A DNA stretch of 64,000 nucleotides from Paenibacillus_T sp033239625 (GCF_033239625.1 NZ_BTCK01000003.1:175378-239377), one strand, 5' to 3'. Shown: positions 25,184 through 34,375, counted from the stretch's first letter. Notes: generated by a model from the letters alone, not told the origin. A program made the numbers and translations.

Positions 25184-26650
25184 TTGTACGTGAAAACAAT
25201 TCGACGAATTGCCAATGCCTGCATGACGTTGTTCCTTACCTGCAGTTTAGGATCAGCGGCTATCGCTGCCGATTCGGGTTCCGGCGGCAGCGGCAAATAT
25301 TTGTCCAACATCAAGCAGATCGACGGCGGCGGCTACAGCGGCTATGCGCTGAAGTCGGACGGTACCGCATGGGCGTGGGGCGGCGCCTATACTTCACTGG
25401 GAAACGGCTACACGCAGCCGGCCTATTCGTCCGTTCAAATGCACATTGATCATGTCAAACAAATATCCGGCGGCTATCGCCATTCGTTAATGCTCAAGGA
25501 AGACGGCACCGTATGGTCGGTTGGCGGCAACGAACACGGACAGCTCGGCAATGGGAAGCAGTCGGCTGATATTTCGGTAGAGCCGACCCAGGTTGAAGGA
25601 CTGAAAGATATGATCGCCGTCGCTGCAGGCGATGATCACAGCATTGCTCTATGTAAGGACGGCACGGTTTGGGCATGGGGCGGCAATCAGAATGGTCAGC
25701 TTGGTATTGAAGGCGCAGGCAATCAGCTGAAGCCGGTTCAGGTGAAGGGGCTGTCACGCATCGTCGCCATTTCCGCCGATATGTACGAGTCAGCAGCGCT
25801 GGATAGCGCCGGACTTATCTGGGCATGGGGCCTCGACCATAATGTCGACGCTGCCAACAAAGTGATACGGAAGCCCGAGCAGCTTCAGGTTCCGCCACAG
25901 CCGGGCGCGAGCAACGAGTTTGCCGCAATTGCGGCAGGGGCGACGTATGGAACGGCACTCGCCTTCAATGGAACGGTATGGATGTGGAAAAACGCCGAAT
26001 GGGCACGTCCAGAGGTTGGAATGAATGAGCTGTTTCCCGTGAAAGGGCTGAAAGACGTCGTATCGATCTCAAACATGGCCGCAGTGAAATCGGACGGTAC
26101 AGTCTGGACGTGGGTCGTCAACGACAAGCCGGAAGAGGTCAAACAGGTGGCAGGCATCACGAATGCCAAGGCGGTCGCGGCAAGCAATAACACGTATTAT
26201 GTGCTGCTGAACAACGGATACGTCATGTCTTGGGGCTCGAACGGTCTAGGACAGGCCGGGGCAGGCGTGCCGGATATGACGATTCGGATGCCGCAGCTTG
26301 TGCGAACGTCCATCGATGTCTATCTATCAGGCGAGAAGGTGCTTAGCGACTCGCAGCCGCTGTTGGTAGGCGGTACTGCGTATGTGGCGCTCAGGGGAAT
26401 TTTGGACCAGATGGGTATTGCTCTTCAGTGGGATCAACCGACTCGCTCTGTCATTGCGACGCAAGGGGAGACGAAGGTAGTGCTCGACTCGGTATCCGGC
26501 GTGACGACGGTTAATGGCAAGGCAATCGAAGCGAAGCTGAAGCCGATCATCGTCAATGGGCGCACCTATGTGCCGTTGCGGCTTATCAGCGAAGCGTTCG
26601 GCAACAATGTCGTATGGGATGCAGGCGCTAACGTCGTTCATATCGATTAA
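25184..26650 (+). CDS. Secreted RCC1-repeat protein with C-terminal copper-amine-oxidase-like stalk domain
   Basis: About 488 residues. A signal peptide ends near IAADSGSG. At least six RCC1-type repeats follow (about 30-360), with units such as KEDGTVWSVGGNEHGQLGNG and CKDGTVWAWGGNQNGQLG, so a beta-propeller is expected. The C-terminal 110 residues (LVGGTAYVALRGILDQMGI and VNGRTYVPLRLISEAFG) are the copper amine oxidase N-terminal-like domain often found on secreted Paenibacillus and Clostridium proteins. The start is most likely TTG at 25184, seven bases after GGAGG. The substrate or partner is unknown; cell-surface protein interaction is the likely use. Confidence 0.85.
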   Translation: MYVKTIRRIANACMTLFLTCSLGSAAIAADSGSGGSGKYLSNIKQIDGGGYSGYALKSDGTAWAWGGAYTSLGNGYTQPAYSSVQMHIDHVKQISGGYRHSLMLKEDGTVWSVGGNEHGQLGNGKQSADISVEPTQVEGLKDMIAVAAGDDHSIALCKDGTVWAWGGNQNGQLGIEGAGNQLKPVQVKGLSRIVAISADMYESAALDSAGLIWAWGLDHNVDAANKVIRKPEQLQVPPQPGASNEFAAIAAGATYGTALAFNGTVWMWKNAEWARPEVGMNELFPVKGLKDVVSISNMAAVKSDGTVWTWVVNDKPEEVKQVAGITNAKAVAASNNTYYVLLNNGYVMSWGSNGLGQAGAGVPDMTIRMPQLVRTSIDVYLSGEKVLSDSQPLLVGGTAYVALRGILDQMGIALQWDQPTRSVIATQGETKVVLDSVSGVTTVNGKAIEAKLKPIIVNGRTYVPLRLISEAFGNNVVWDAGANVVHID

Positions 26651-26655
26651 ACAAT

Positions 26656-26710
26656 AAGGCTGCCTCGTCACGCCATCGTTCCAGCACGATGACGCGCGGA
26701 GCAGCCTTTT
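26656..26710 (+). terminator. Terminator after the RCC1-protein gene
   Basis: AAGGCTGC pairs with GCAGCCTT and encloses a second stem, CATCGT/ACGATG. TTTTCTC follows. Confidence 0.65.
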
Positions 26711-26737
26711 CTCTCGAATGTATCAGAACCCGCGCAG

Positions 26738-27619
26738 CTATTCCTTATCCCCATGTCGTATGAACAGCCATACGCCGAACAGAATGAGCATGCCGGCTCC
26801 TAGCTGATAGCCGGTGAGCGCTTCGCCGAGCAGGATCCAGGCAAGTACGGAAGAGATGACAGGCTCGCCGAGCACGGACATAGACACCGCGGCGGTGTTC
26901 ATAAACTTCAGCAGCCAGTTGAACAAGTAATGACCGAACAGCGTCGGCACGATAGCCAACAGCAGGAACACGCCCCATTCCTTCGGCTCGTAGCCGAAGA
27001 AGGGATTGCCTCGTACAACGTTGTATGCAGCCAGCGATGTTGCTGCCAGGAAGAATACAGAGAAGTTATAGACGAAGGCGCTCATATCTTTGCGAAGATG
27101 CTTGCCGAGCATCATGTGGATCGCGACGGCGAGCGCGCCGAGCATCGACAGCACGTCCCCGGTCAGCGCGTCGCCCGACAGGGCAAAATCGCTCGAACCG
27201 ATAATGATCGACCCGACCATCGCAATGCCGATCCCGATGAGCATCATACGGTTAACGAGGGTGCGGAACAACACGAAGGAGGCGAGCATGACAAAAACCG
27301 GCTCCAGCGTTAGAATGACGGTAGAGCTTGCAACGGTCGTTAACCGGAGCGAGGCCATCCATAGCAGAAAATGCAGCGCGAGCATAACGCCCGAGGCGAC
27401 TAGCAGCCCCCATTGGCGGAGGCGCAAGCGCATCCACTCGCGGCGGTAGCGCCATACGAACGGCAGCATAAGCAGATTCGTCAGATAGAGCCGATACATC
27501 GCGATGACGGCGACGTCGGCGCTGGACCAGCGTACGAAGATAGACGAGAACGAGATTGCGATAATGCCGATGACGAACAACAGCTCGTACGTACCGGCGG
27601 ACTTGCGGTCAGTAGGCAT
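26738..27619 (-). CDS. EamA-family (DMT superfamily) transporter
   Basis: 293 residues with ten predicted membrane helices in two EamA halves (about 10-140 and 150-285). Conserved features are ASSTVILTLEPVFVMLASF in the first half and MSVLGEPVISSVLAWILLGE in the second. DMT-family members mostly export amino acids or metabolites. The ATG at 27619 follows GGGAGA. It is convergent with the RCC1 gene and divergent from an AraC gene. Confidence 0.92.
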   Translation of the reverse strand: MPTDRKSAGTYELLFVIGIIAISFSSIFVRWSSADVAVIAMYRLYLTNLLMLPFVWRYRREWMRLRLRQWGLLVASGVMLALHFLLWMASLRLTTVASSTVILTLEPVFVMLASFVLFRTLVNRMMLIGIGIAMVGSIIIGSSDFALSGDALTGDVLSMLGALAVAIHMMLGKHLRKDMSAFVYNFSVFFLAATSLAAYNVVRGNPFFGYEPKEWGVFLLLAIVPTLFGHYLFNWLLKFMNTAAVSMSVLGEPVISSVLAWILLGEALTGYQLGAGMLILFGVWLFIRHGDKE

Positions 27620-27744
27620 AATGAATAGAGGTCTCCCTGGGTCTCAATAAAGTCACGTTTGTAATCGTACTATAATTGCCCTGTAGGAGGGAATGCAGAC
27701 ATTCATGTAATCGTTGGAAAAACAGCGGGAGGTGAGTACGAAGG

Positions 27745-28596
27745 ATGAGGGGCAATGAACACGCATTCTGGCAATCCTATCTGCCTGGCATGAAGCTTCA
27801 CGTAGCGATTGCGCATTATACGAAGGTTCCGCCATCGTGGAACGAGGATGACTACATCCCTGATGTGAACAAGCTGTATTGGATAGAAGAAGGCGAGGGC
27901 TATTTGAAGGTCGGCGACAGCAAGGTGCTGCCAAAGCCCGGCGAGCTATGCCTGCTGCCTGCGGATGTACGCCAGTCTTACGGGACAATCGGAGACAATA
28001 CGTTCGGCAAGTACTGGTGCCATTTTACGGCGAAGGTCGGTTCATTCAATCTGTTCGAGCTGCTGAAGACGCCGATAACAGTGCGAATCTCGGACAGCGA
28101 GCGTGTGCGCGAGTCATTCAAACGGCTGGTGCATTACCATAACAGCAAGGAGTGGACGGCCGCCATCCACGTGCAGTCCGCGATGCTGGATCTCATTGCG
28201 GCGTTCGTCGAACATGCGGATCCGATTGTGGTTCAAGCGCCTGCGTCTGGCGCGATGGACAAAATGAACGTCGTACTCGCTTACATCGACGAGCATCTAT
28301 CCGAGAGCTTGTCGGTCGATCAGCTGGCGCAGCTGGTTCATTTTCACCCCAATTACTTCATTCGTCTATTCAAAAATACAACCGGCTTATCGCCTATTCA
28401 GTACGTGAATCACAAACGAATGGGCAAGGCGAAGCAGATGCTCGCCTTTACGAATATGAGCGTCTCGGCAATCGCCGAGACGCTCACGATGGATGCGCCG
28501 TATTTCAGCCGGCTGTTCAAGGAATACACGGCGTTATCGCCGTCCGACTTCCGAGAGCTGGCTCTTGCAGGTGCAGCCCCTGCGACGCAGGGGTGA
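27745..28596 (+). CDS. AraC-family transcriptional regulator with cupin sensor
   Basis: 283 residues. The N-terminal cupin-like AraC-binding domain (about 15-150) carries LYWIEEGEGYLKVGDSKVL and KPGELCLLPADV. The C-terminal AraC HTH (about 175-275) carries FIRLFKNTTGLSPIQYVNHK and PYFSRLFKEYTALSPSDFRE. Such regulators usually sense a sugar or aromatic compound. The ATG at 27745 follows GGAGGTGAG. It ends eight bases before the convergent PhyH gene and starts divergent from the EamA gene. Confidence 0.92.
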   Translation: MRGNEHAFWQSYLPGMKLHVAIAHYTKVPPSWNEDDYIPDVNKLYWIEEGEGYLKVGDSKVLPKPGELCLLPADVRQSYGTIGDNTFGKYWCHFTAKVGSFNLFELLKTPITVRISDSERVRESFKRLVHYHNSKEWTAAIHVQSAMLDLIAAFVEHADPIVVQAPASGAMDKMNVVLAYIDEHLSESLSVDQLAQLVHFHPNYFIRLFKNTTGLSPIQYVNHKRMGKAKQMLAFTNMSVSAIAETLTMDAPYFSRLFKEYTALSPSDFRELALAGAAPATQG

Positions 28597-28604
28597 ACCA
28601 TAGA

Positions 28605-30044
28605 TCAAGGATAGAACGTGTTCGCCGGCGTTGTCGTCGCACACCAGCGGGCTTGGAACAAGGAATGGATAAGGACATCCTTCGCTTCTTCTGTTCCGAT
28701 GTAGCGGAGCGCTTCCAGCGCATGTGCGCGCACATAGCGGTTGTCGTCATCCAGCGCGACAGCGAGCGCAGGGACGGCTGCCGCTGCATGACTTCCGATA
28801 CGGGACAACGCGAGGCCGGTCATGAACCGCACCTGCACATCCGAATCTTGCAGGGCGCGAACGAGGCTGCTGACGGCTTCGTCGACATGAGCCTTTTCTT
28901 GAGCCGAAGTACCCGCAGCTCCGCCGATCATGCCGAGCGATTCCACGGCTGCGCTGCGAACGGCAGGCGAGCGGTGCGACAGCAGAGCGGCCAGCTTTGG
29001 AACAGCCTGACCTGCAGCGGCGCCAAGCTCGCCGAGTGCGAACGCCGCGTGCTGAACGGTCTCGTCTCTCTCATCGTCGAGCGCGGCGGCCAGCGAACCG
29101 GCAGCGCCTGCACCTGCAGCGGCAAGTCCGTATGCCGATAGGCGGGATACCGCAGCGGACGAATCATGCAGCCCATTCAGCAGAGCCGCAACGCCTTCCG
29201 CGCCGCTTCGTGCCAGCTCATACGCCGCATTGAGCGCAGTCGGCTCAAAGGCGTCTCTTAATCCAGCGGTCAGCTGAGCAAGCTGCTCTGCACTCACAGC
29301 AGCGGTATCGGCAAGGCTGCCAGTCCGCCCCGTCAGCCAATTCCACGTATCCTCCCACATCGCTTCATGCCGAGCGATCGGCAGCGTTGCTTTCGCAGGT
29401 TCTCTCCATTGCAAATCCGAACAATTCCAAGTCGGCTCCGTTGGTGCCGCCGTACGCATAAATTCGAACTTGAGCATATACCGCGGCTTGCCGAGGATGT
29501 TCGCCGTGGCGCGGTGCCAGATATCATAATGGATGAGCGCGAACGTACCCGCTTGACCGCTGGCATATCCTTCGCCTTCGACCTCATCGGATTCGAAGGT
29601 GCGTGTCTCATAATTTTGCGTGCCTGGCAGGATGCCGGTTGGTCCAAGCTCGATCGGCGTGTCCTGCGGGAAGTACATAATCATCGCCCACCATGGGCGG
29701 TGATGGCGCATTTTGTTATAACCCCAGTAGCTGTCCTTATGCCATCCGCCTGCAGTCGGCTGCGCATTGTAGTGACCATGGCGGTGCGCATGCAGCATGT
29801 AGTTCGGTCCGAGCACACTCGTAAGCGCGCCGGTGATGATTGGATGGTCGAACACCTGTTGAATCTCGCGAATGCGCGGCAGCAGGTTGTTGCCTGGATT
29901 GCCTTCCTCTGTATAAACGCGGTGCAGCTCTTGGGTCATCGCCTCATGGAAGGAAGCGGGGAAGTCGGTCTGCAGAATAAGGAATCCCTCTGTTACGAAA
30001 GTTCTCATTTGCTCGTCGGTCAGTCGAATCGGCTCGCGGTTCAT
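28605..30044 (-). CDS. PhyH-family Fe(II)/2-oxoglutarate dioxygenase fused to HEAT repeats
   Basis: 479 residues. The first 245 are a phytanoyl-CoA dioxygenase-like double-stranded beta-helix with the facial triad visible: H102 and D104 in GWHKDSYWG and H177 in YDIWHRAT. A 2-oxoglutarate-binding Arg is likely nearby. Residues about 255-475 form at least five HEAT-type repeats (LAAALDDERDETVQHAAFAL and SPAVRSAAVESLGMIG), which usually bind proteins. The enzyme would hydroxylate a small molecule or a protein bound by the repeats. AGGAGG lies ten bases before the ATG. Convergent AraC and divergent lipoprotein neighbours do not identify a pathway. Confidence 0.85.
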   Translation of the reverse strand: MNREPIRLTDEQMRTFVTEGFLILQTDFPASFHEAMTQELHRVYTEEGNPGNNLLPRIREIQQVFDHPIITGALTSVLGPNYMLHAHRHGHYNAQPTAGGWHKDSYWGYNKMRHHRPWWAMIMYFPQDTPIELGPTGILPGTQNYETRTFESDEVEGEGYASGQAGTFALIHYDIWHRATANILGKPRYMLKFEFMRTAAPTEPTWNCSDLQWREPAKATLPIARHEAMWEDTWNWLTGRTGSLADTAAVSAEQLAQLTAGLRDAFEPTALNAAYELARSGAEGVAALLNGLHDSSAAVSRLSAYGLAAAGAGAAGSLAAALDDERDETVQHAAFALGELGAAAGQAVPKLAALLSHRSPAVRSAAVESLGMIGGAAGTSAQEKAHVDEAVSSLVRALQDSDVQVRFMTGLALSRIGSHAAAAVPALAVALDDDNRYVRAHALEALRYIGTEEAKDVLIHSLFQARWCATTTPANTFYP

Positions 30045-30236
30045 CAATCATGTACCTCCTATAAGGAAATGTTCGCTGTGCTTGATTTGATTATAGGAGC
30101 GTGCGCGTCCGATCTACATACACGAAACTAAGAGATGCTTGCACAATATTAAGGTGGCGCTCATGTAATTTTAAGGTAAATATGCTATCGTAATGCAAGT
30201 ATCTCAATTTGCGTTATTCGATAGGAGAGGATTCCT

Positions 30237-30650
30237 CTGAGGAACAAGTCGGCGTTACTCGCGGCTTCGGTCGTCATCGCAATCGCTATGTTGAGCGGCT
30301 GCGGCAAATCGGACAAGTCCAGCGAAACGGCATCCACAGACCAAGCGGCATCCACGACGGCAACTACGACGGACAGCAAGGCAGACGTAGTAGAAGTGAA
30401 GGTAAGCGCGAAGGATTGGGAGTACGATCAGAAAGAGATTCACGTGAAGAAAGGCGACAAAGTTCGCATTACGCTGACTAGTGATGACGGCGGACACGGG
30501 CTCTCGCTTCCTGTCTACAACGTTGACATACAAGGCAATGACAGTGCGGAATTTACTGCCGATCAGGTGGGTCAATTCGAGTTCCGCTGCTCGGTTCCGT
30601 GCGGTCAGGGGCATATGGAGATGAAGGGCACGCTGATCGTAGACGCATAA
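30237..30650 (+). CDS. CuA-type cupredoxin lipoprotein, probable CTG start
   Basis: About 137 residues. A lipoprotein signal peptide (RNKSALLAASVVIAIAM then LSGC, lipid Cys at 22) is followed by a Ser/Thr-rich linker and a cupredoxin domain (about 50-137). The full CuA ligand set is present: H87, C118, C122, H126 and M129 in FRCSVPCGQGHMEM. CuA domains carry electrons in cytochrome oxidase and nitrous-oxide reductase; free-standing copies may shuttle electrons or load copper. The only start that fits GGAGAGG (30224-30230) is CTG at 30237; the next in-frame ATG would remove the signal peptide. It is monocistronic. Confidence 0.88.
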   Translation: MRNKSALLAASVVIAIAMLSGCGKSDKSSETASTDQAASTTATTTDSKADVVEVKVSAKDWEYDQKEIHVKKGDKVRITLTSDDGGHGLSLPVYNVDIQGNDSAEFTADQVGQFEFRCSVPCGQGHMEMKGTLIVDA

Positions 30651-30698
30651 AGCATAAGCAAATATAGATCTAACTCAGCATTTCAAACTGCTCGCGAT

Positions 30699-30732
30699 CC
30701 GTCTCTGGACACTGCTCCGGAGACGGTTTTTT
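30699..30732 (+). terminator. Terminator of the CuA lipoprotein gene
   Basis: CCGTCTC pairs with GAGACGG across a 14-base loop; TTTTTT follows. It lies 48 bases after the stop. Confidence 0.85.
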
Positions 30733-30736
30733 ATTG

Positions 30737-30865
30737 TTGACTTTCCAACTTTTATGTGCAAATATAATACCTAGTAAACTGATAGGAAATAAAATAATCC
30801 AACCGACCAGAAAACTGGAGGCACTTTATAGCAGCTTGAGGGCTGTTTCATAAAGTGTCTTTTTT
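30737..30865 (+). promoter_or_regulatory. Leader of the sugar ABC operon with an intrinsic terminator (attenuator candidate)
   Basis: TTGACT (30737-30742) and a perfect TATAAT (30763-30768) are spaced 20 bases, somewhat wide. About 50 bases downstream, GGCACTTTAT pairs with ATAAAGTGTC, with an inner GCAGC/GCTGT stem, and is followed by TTTTTT (hairpin 30820-30859). This lies 51 bases before the first permease gene, so transcription must pass or bypass it. Confidence 0.55.
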
Positions 30866-30915
30866 GCGTGTCCAAGCGATGTGCGGGTCTTGTTGTAGAG
30901 AAAGGATGAGACGGA

Positions 30916-31887
30916 ATGTCTACACCGGAAAGCAAGCTTGTTCTGACGAAGGTCAGCGCACGCCAAGCGGATGTGGTGAAGCGAAATACGGCTCTGCGGT
31001 ATGTGTGGAAACACCGGTATATGTATCTGATGCTTATTCCGGCTGTAATCTACTACATCGTATATCACTACGTTCCGATGTACGGTGCCATTATTGCTTT
31101 CAAAGATTTCAGTATTACCAAAGGGATCATGGGCAGTCCTTGGGTCGGCTTCGAGCACTTCAAGTACTTGTTCGGTCTCGATAAGTTTTGGAGCGTATTC
31201 TGGAACACGGTTCAGATCAGCCTGCTGAGGCTGGTGTTCGGATTTCCGCTTCCGCTCATCGTCGCGCTGCTGCTCAATGAGGTGCGGCAGCAGCTGTTCA
31301 AGCGGAGCATACAGACGATTATTTATTTGCCGCATTTCATCTCGTGGGTCATATTGGGCGGTCTGATGGTCAACCTGTTGGCGCTTGATTCGGGCGCGGT
31401 GAACGCCATGCTGCACAGCATCGGCATTGGTCCGATCGGGTTCATGAGTGACGCGTCGTACTTCCGAGGAACGCTGATCGGCTCGATGATGTGGAAGGAG
31501 TTCGGTTGGGGCACGGTCATCTATATGGCGGCGCTGGCGGCTGTCAATCCGCAGCTGTACGAAGCGGCGATGATGGACGGGGCGAATCGATGGAAGCGAA
31601 TGCTTCACATTACGCTGCCAGGCATCAAGAGCACGATCATCATTATTCTTATTCTGCGGCTCGGATCGATGATGGAAGCTGGCTTTGAGCAAATTCTTAT
31701 TTTGTACAACCCAGCGGTCTACTCGGTGTCGGACATTATCGATACATACGTCTACCGGATCGGAGTTACAGAAGGACAATTCAGCGTAGCGGCGGCGGTA
31801 GGACTGTTCAAGTCGGTCATTAACTTCACGCTTCTCATTATCGCGAACCGATTGGCCAGAATGACGGGCGAGCAGGGCATTTACTAG
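30916..31887 (+). CDS. ABC sugar importer permease, LplB-like
   Basis: 323 residues with an N-terminal cytoplasmic arm of about 35 residues and six membrane segments. MYGAIIAFKDFSITKGI and the EAA loop YEAAMMDGANRWKRMLHI are characteristic of LplB/YteP-type permeases of the CUT1 class. It is the first gene of a three-gene operon with the other permease 12 bases on and a lipoprotein binding protein third. No ATPase is encoded here, so a shared MsmX-type ATPase is expected. The substrate is probably a plant-polysaccharide oligosaccharide, inferred from the family. Confidence 0.93.
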   Translation: MSTPESKLVLTKVSARQADVVKRNTALRYVWKHRYMYLMLIPAVIYYIVYHYVPMYGAIIAFKDFSITKGIMGSPWVGFEHFKYLFGLDKFWSVFWNTVQISLLRLVFGFPLPLIVALLLNEVRQQLFKRSIQTIIYLPHFISWVILGGLMVNLLALDSGAVNAMLHSIGIGPIGFMSDASYFRGTLIGSMMWKEFGWGTVIYMAALAAVNPQLYEAAMMDGANRWKRMLHITLPGIKSTIIIILILRLGSMMEAGFEQILILYNPAVYSVSDIIDTYVYRIGVTEGQFSVAAAVGLFKSVINFTLLIIANRLARMTGEQGIY

Positions 31888-31899
31888 GAGGGGAACGAT

Positions 31900-32766
31900 A
31901 TGCAGAGCAGATTTTATGGCAGCAAGTTATTCGACGGCTTCAACGCGATCATTCTGATCGTGCTGGGGGTAGCCACGCTCTACCCGTTCTGGGATACGCT
32001 CGTCGTCTCGCTTAGTCCGCTCAATGACAATTTAGGTTCATCCATTCATTTGTTCCCGCGTCATTTTACGCTGGAAGCTTATGAATACATCTTCAGCATG
32101 AAGGAGTTGTGGCGCTCCTACGGCGTTACGATATTCGTAACGGTCGTTGGTACATTGATCAGCATGCTGTTCACCGTATTGGCGGCCTATCCGCTGTCCA
32201 AGAGCAGCTTGAAGGGTACGCGCGTCATCATGTTCCTGTTCGTATTCACGATGATGTTCAGCGGGGGGATTATTCCGACTTATCTCGTGGTCAAAAATAC
32301 CGGGCTCATGAACAGCGTCTGGGCGCTTATCATTCCGACGGTCATCTTCACCTACAACCTTATTCTCATGCGTACGTTCTTCCAGACGATTCCCGAGAGT
32401 CTCGAGGATTCAGCGAAGATCGATGGGTGCAGCGATATAGGGGTGTTATTCCGTATCGTATTGCCGCTGTCGATGCCGTCGCTTGCGACGATTACGTTGT
32501 TCTATGCGGTAGCCCGTTGGAATGAATATTTCAACGCGATCTTCTATATTACCGATCACGATCTGTGGCCGCTGCAGTTATTCCTTCGGGGCATGTTGTT
32601 CCAGAATGAAGCGGCCTATATGAGCGGGGGAGAGAGCACGTTCCTGCTCGGTCCATCGGTGAAGATGGCATCGGTTATGGCGGCGGCGCTCCCGATTCTG
32701 CTGCTGTATCCGTTCTTCCAGAAGTATTTCGTCAAGGGAGCGATGCTGGGCGCGGTGAAGGAGTAA
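31900..32766 (+). CDS. ABC sugar importer permease, LplC/YtcP-like
   Basis: 288 residues with six membrane segments. VSLSPLNDNLGSSIHLFPRH and SAKIDGCSDIGVLFRIVLP (EAA loop) match the LplC/YtcP pattern. It pairs with the upstream LplB-like permease. GGAGGGG lies seven bases before the ATG. The gene is followed after 45 bases by the binding-protein gene. Confidence 0.93.
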   Translation: MQSRFYGSKLFDGFNAIILIVLGVATLYPFWDTLVVSLSPLNDNLGSSIHLFPRHFTLEAYEYIFSMKELWRSYGVTIFVTVVGTLISMLFTVLAAYPLSKSSLKGTRVIMFLFVFTMMFSGGIIPTYLVVKNTGLMNSVWALIIPTVIFTYNLILMRTFFQTIPESLEDSAKIDGCSDIGVLFRIVLPLSMPSLATITLFYAVARWNEYFNAIFYITDHDLWPLQLFLRGMLFQNEAAYMSGGESTFLLGPSVKMASVMAAALPILLLYPFFQKYFVKGAMLGAVKE

Positions 32767-32811
32767 CGGAGTAAGATCCATACGAAACGCACTTATTGGG
32801 GGTATTTATCG

Positions 32812-34368
32812 ATGAAGACGTGGAAGAAATTATTGACGACGGCTTTGATGTTCACTTTGGTTGTGTCCTTGCTCGCGGCATGCGGCAAGTCCGATTCCAA
32901 ATCCAGCTCGGAAGCAGCATCTGCATCCGGCGAGGGTGCGGCGGCATCCGAAGAACCGGTTGAGCTGACGTATCTGACGACGGGCGACCTGGTTGCAGCG
33001 CCGCTCGTGAAGGATGACCGCATTATTGCGGAGATCAATAAACGGCTTGGCATCAAATTGAACGTAAAGGTCGTGCCGTACGGCGCGAACGATCAAGTCA
33101 TTGCTGCCTTCGCTTCCGGCGATTATCCGGACGTCGTAACGACGAACTATCCAACGCAGGCTGTATCTCAATGGATCGATGAAGGCATTCTGGTGCCGAT
33201 CAACGATTATCTAGACGAGATGCCGACTGTGAAGCAGAAGCTGGAGAACCTGCAGTGGACGGCAATTGACGGCAAGTATTATGGTTACCTGTATCAGGTT
33301 GGCGGAGAACATTCGAACTATACACTTGTCTATCGTCAAGACTGGCTCGATAAGCTGAACCTGAAGCTGCCTACAACGCTTGATGACCTGCACAATGTTC
33401 TGAAGGCATTCGCAACGCAGGATCCGGATGGCAATGGCAAGGCGGATACGTACGGTCTTACGACGACGAAGCCGGGTGCGGGCAGTCGCATCAGCACATT
33501 CGACTTTGCGTTCTATGCTTATGGACTTCCTTATGCGGACTATGAGTTGGATGCGCAGGGCAATGTCATTCCACGGTTCGAGCACCCGGCCTTTAAGCAG
33601 GGCATCGAATATTTGAAGCAGCTCAACGAGGAGAAGCTGATCGACCCTGAGTTCCTGGTCAATGATAACGGCGGCAAAGAGCAGAAGTTCTATCAGCAGA
33701 AGGCAGGCGTAATGGATGATGCGTTGTTCCGCAACGTCAGCCGCATTGAAGGCAGCCTGAAGGCCGTTAACCCGGATGGCGTACTCGGCTGGACAGCACC
33801 GCCTGTTGGACCTGAGGGCAAAGGCGGCATGTGGACGGTGCCGAAGGGCGGACTGCTGACGGGCGTTACGAAGGAAGCCAAGAATAAAGAGAAGGCTGCG
33901 AAGTTCATCGAGTTTATTTTGTCGCCGGAAGGCCGCGACTTGCTGCAGCTCGGCATCGAGGGCATTCACTATACGAAGAACGGCGACGCCATTACGTATA
34001 ACGAGGAAGAGCGTGCCAAGGACGGTTTTGCGAAGAACGGCTGGTCGCATCCGCTTGCATGGGGCAACGTGATCTATCCGCTCGATGCCAGCTACCTTCC
34101 GCAGACGGAGCCGAATCGTGACCGTGCCATTCAATCGGTCGAGATTTCGTCCAAGACGCAAATTCCGAACCTGGTCCCTACCATCGGTCCGGCTGAATTG
34201 AAGAATAGCCCGATCGTGAACGAGATATACAATCAATACTTCCTTGATATGATCAACGGCAAGATTGATATCGACAAAGGGATTGAGGAGCTCGGCAAGA
34301 AGTGGCGCCAGCAAGGCGGCGACGAGATCCTGAAAGAGATTACGGAAGCGTACAATAAGACGAAGTAA
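32812..34368 (+). CDS. ABC sugar importer binding lipoprotein, LplA-like
   Basis: 518 residues with a lipoprotein signal peptide ending LLAAC and a long Ser/Ala/Glu-rich linker. Marker blocks include DYPDVVTTNYPTQAV and DPDGNGKADTYGL, typical of the LplA/YtcQ-type large binding proteins of Paenibacillaceae. It is lipid-anchored outside the membrane and delivers substrate to the two permeases. It is the last gene of the operon and is followed by a strong terminator. Confidence 0.93.
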   Translation: MKTWKKLLTTALMFTLVVSLLAACGKSDSKSSSEAASASGEGAAASEEPVELTYLTTGDLVAAPLVKDDRIIAEINKRLGIKLNVKVVPYGANDQVIAAFASGDYPDVVTTNYPTQAVSQWIDEGILVPINDYLDEMPTVKQKLENLQWTAIDGKYYGYLYQVGGEHSNYTLVYRQDWLDKLNLKLPTTLDDLHNVLKAFATQDPDGNGKADTYGLTTTKPGAGSRISTFDFAFYAYGLPYADYELDAQGNVIPRFEHPAFKQGIEYLKQLNEEKLIDPEFLVNDNGGKEQKFYQQKAGVMDDALFRNVSRIEGSLKAVNPDGVLGWTAPPVGPEGKGGMWTVPKGGLLTGVTKEAKNKEKAAKFIEFILSPEGRDLLQLGIEGIHYTKNGDAITYNEEERAKDGFAKNGWSHPLAWGNVIYPLDASYLPQTEPNRDRAIQSVEISSKTQIPNLVPTIGPAELKNSPIVNEIYNQYFLDMINGKIDIDKGIEELGKKWRQQGGDEILKEITEAYNKTK

Positions 34369-34375
34369 AAATGTG

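Noticed and set aside
33211..34314. 367-codon open frame antisense to the sugar-binding lipoprotein
   Set aside because: The opposite strand carries a clear LplA-like gene with lipobox and operon context.
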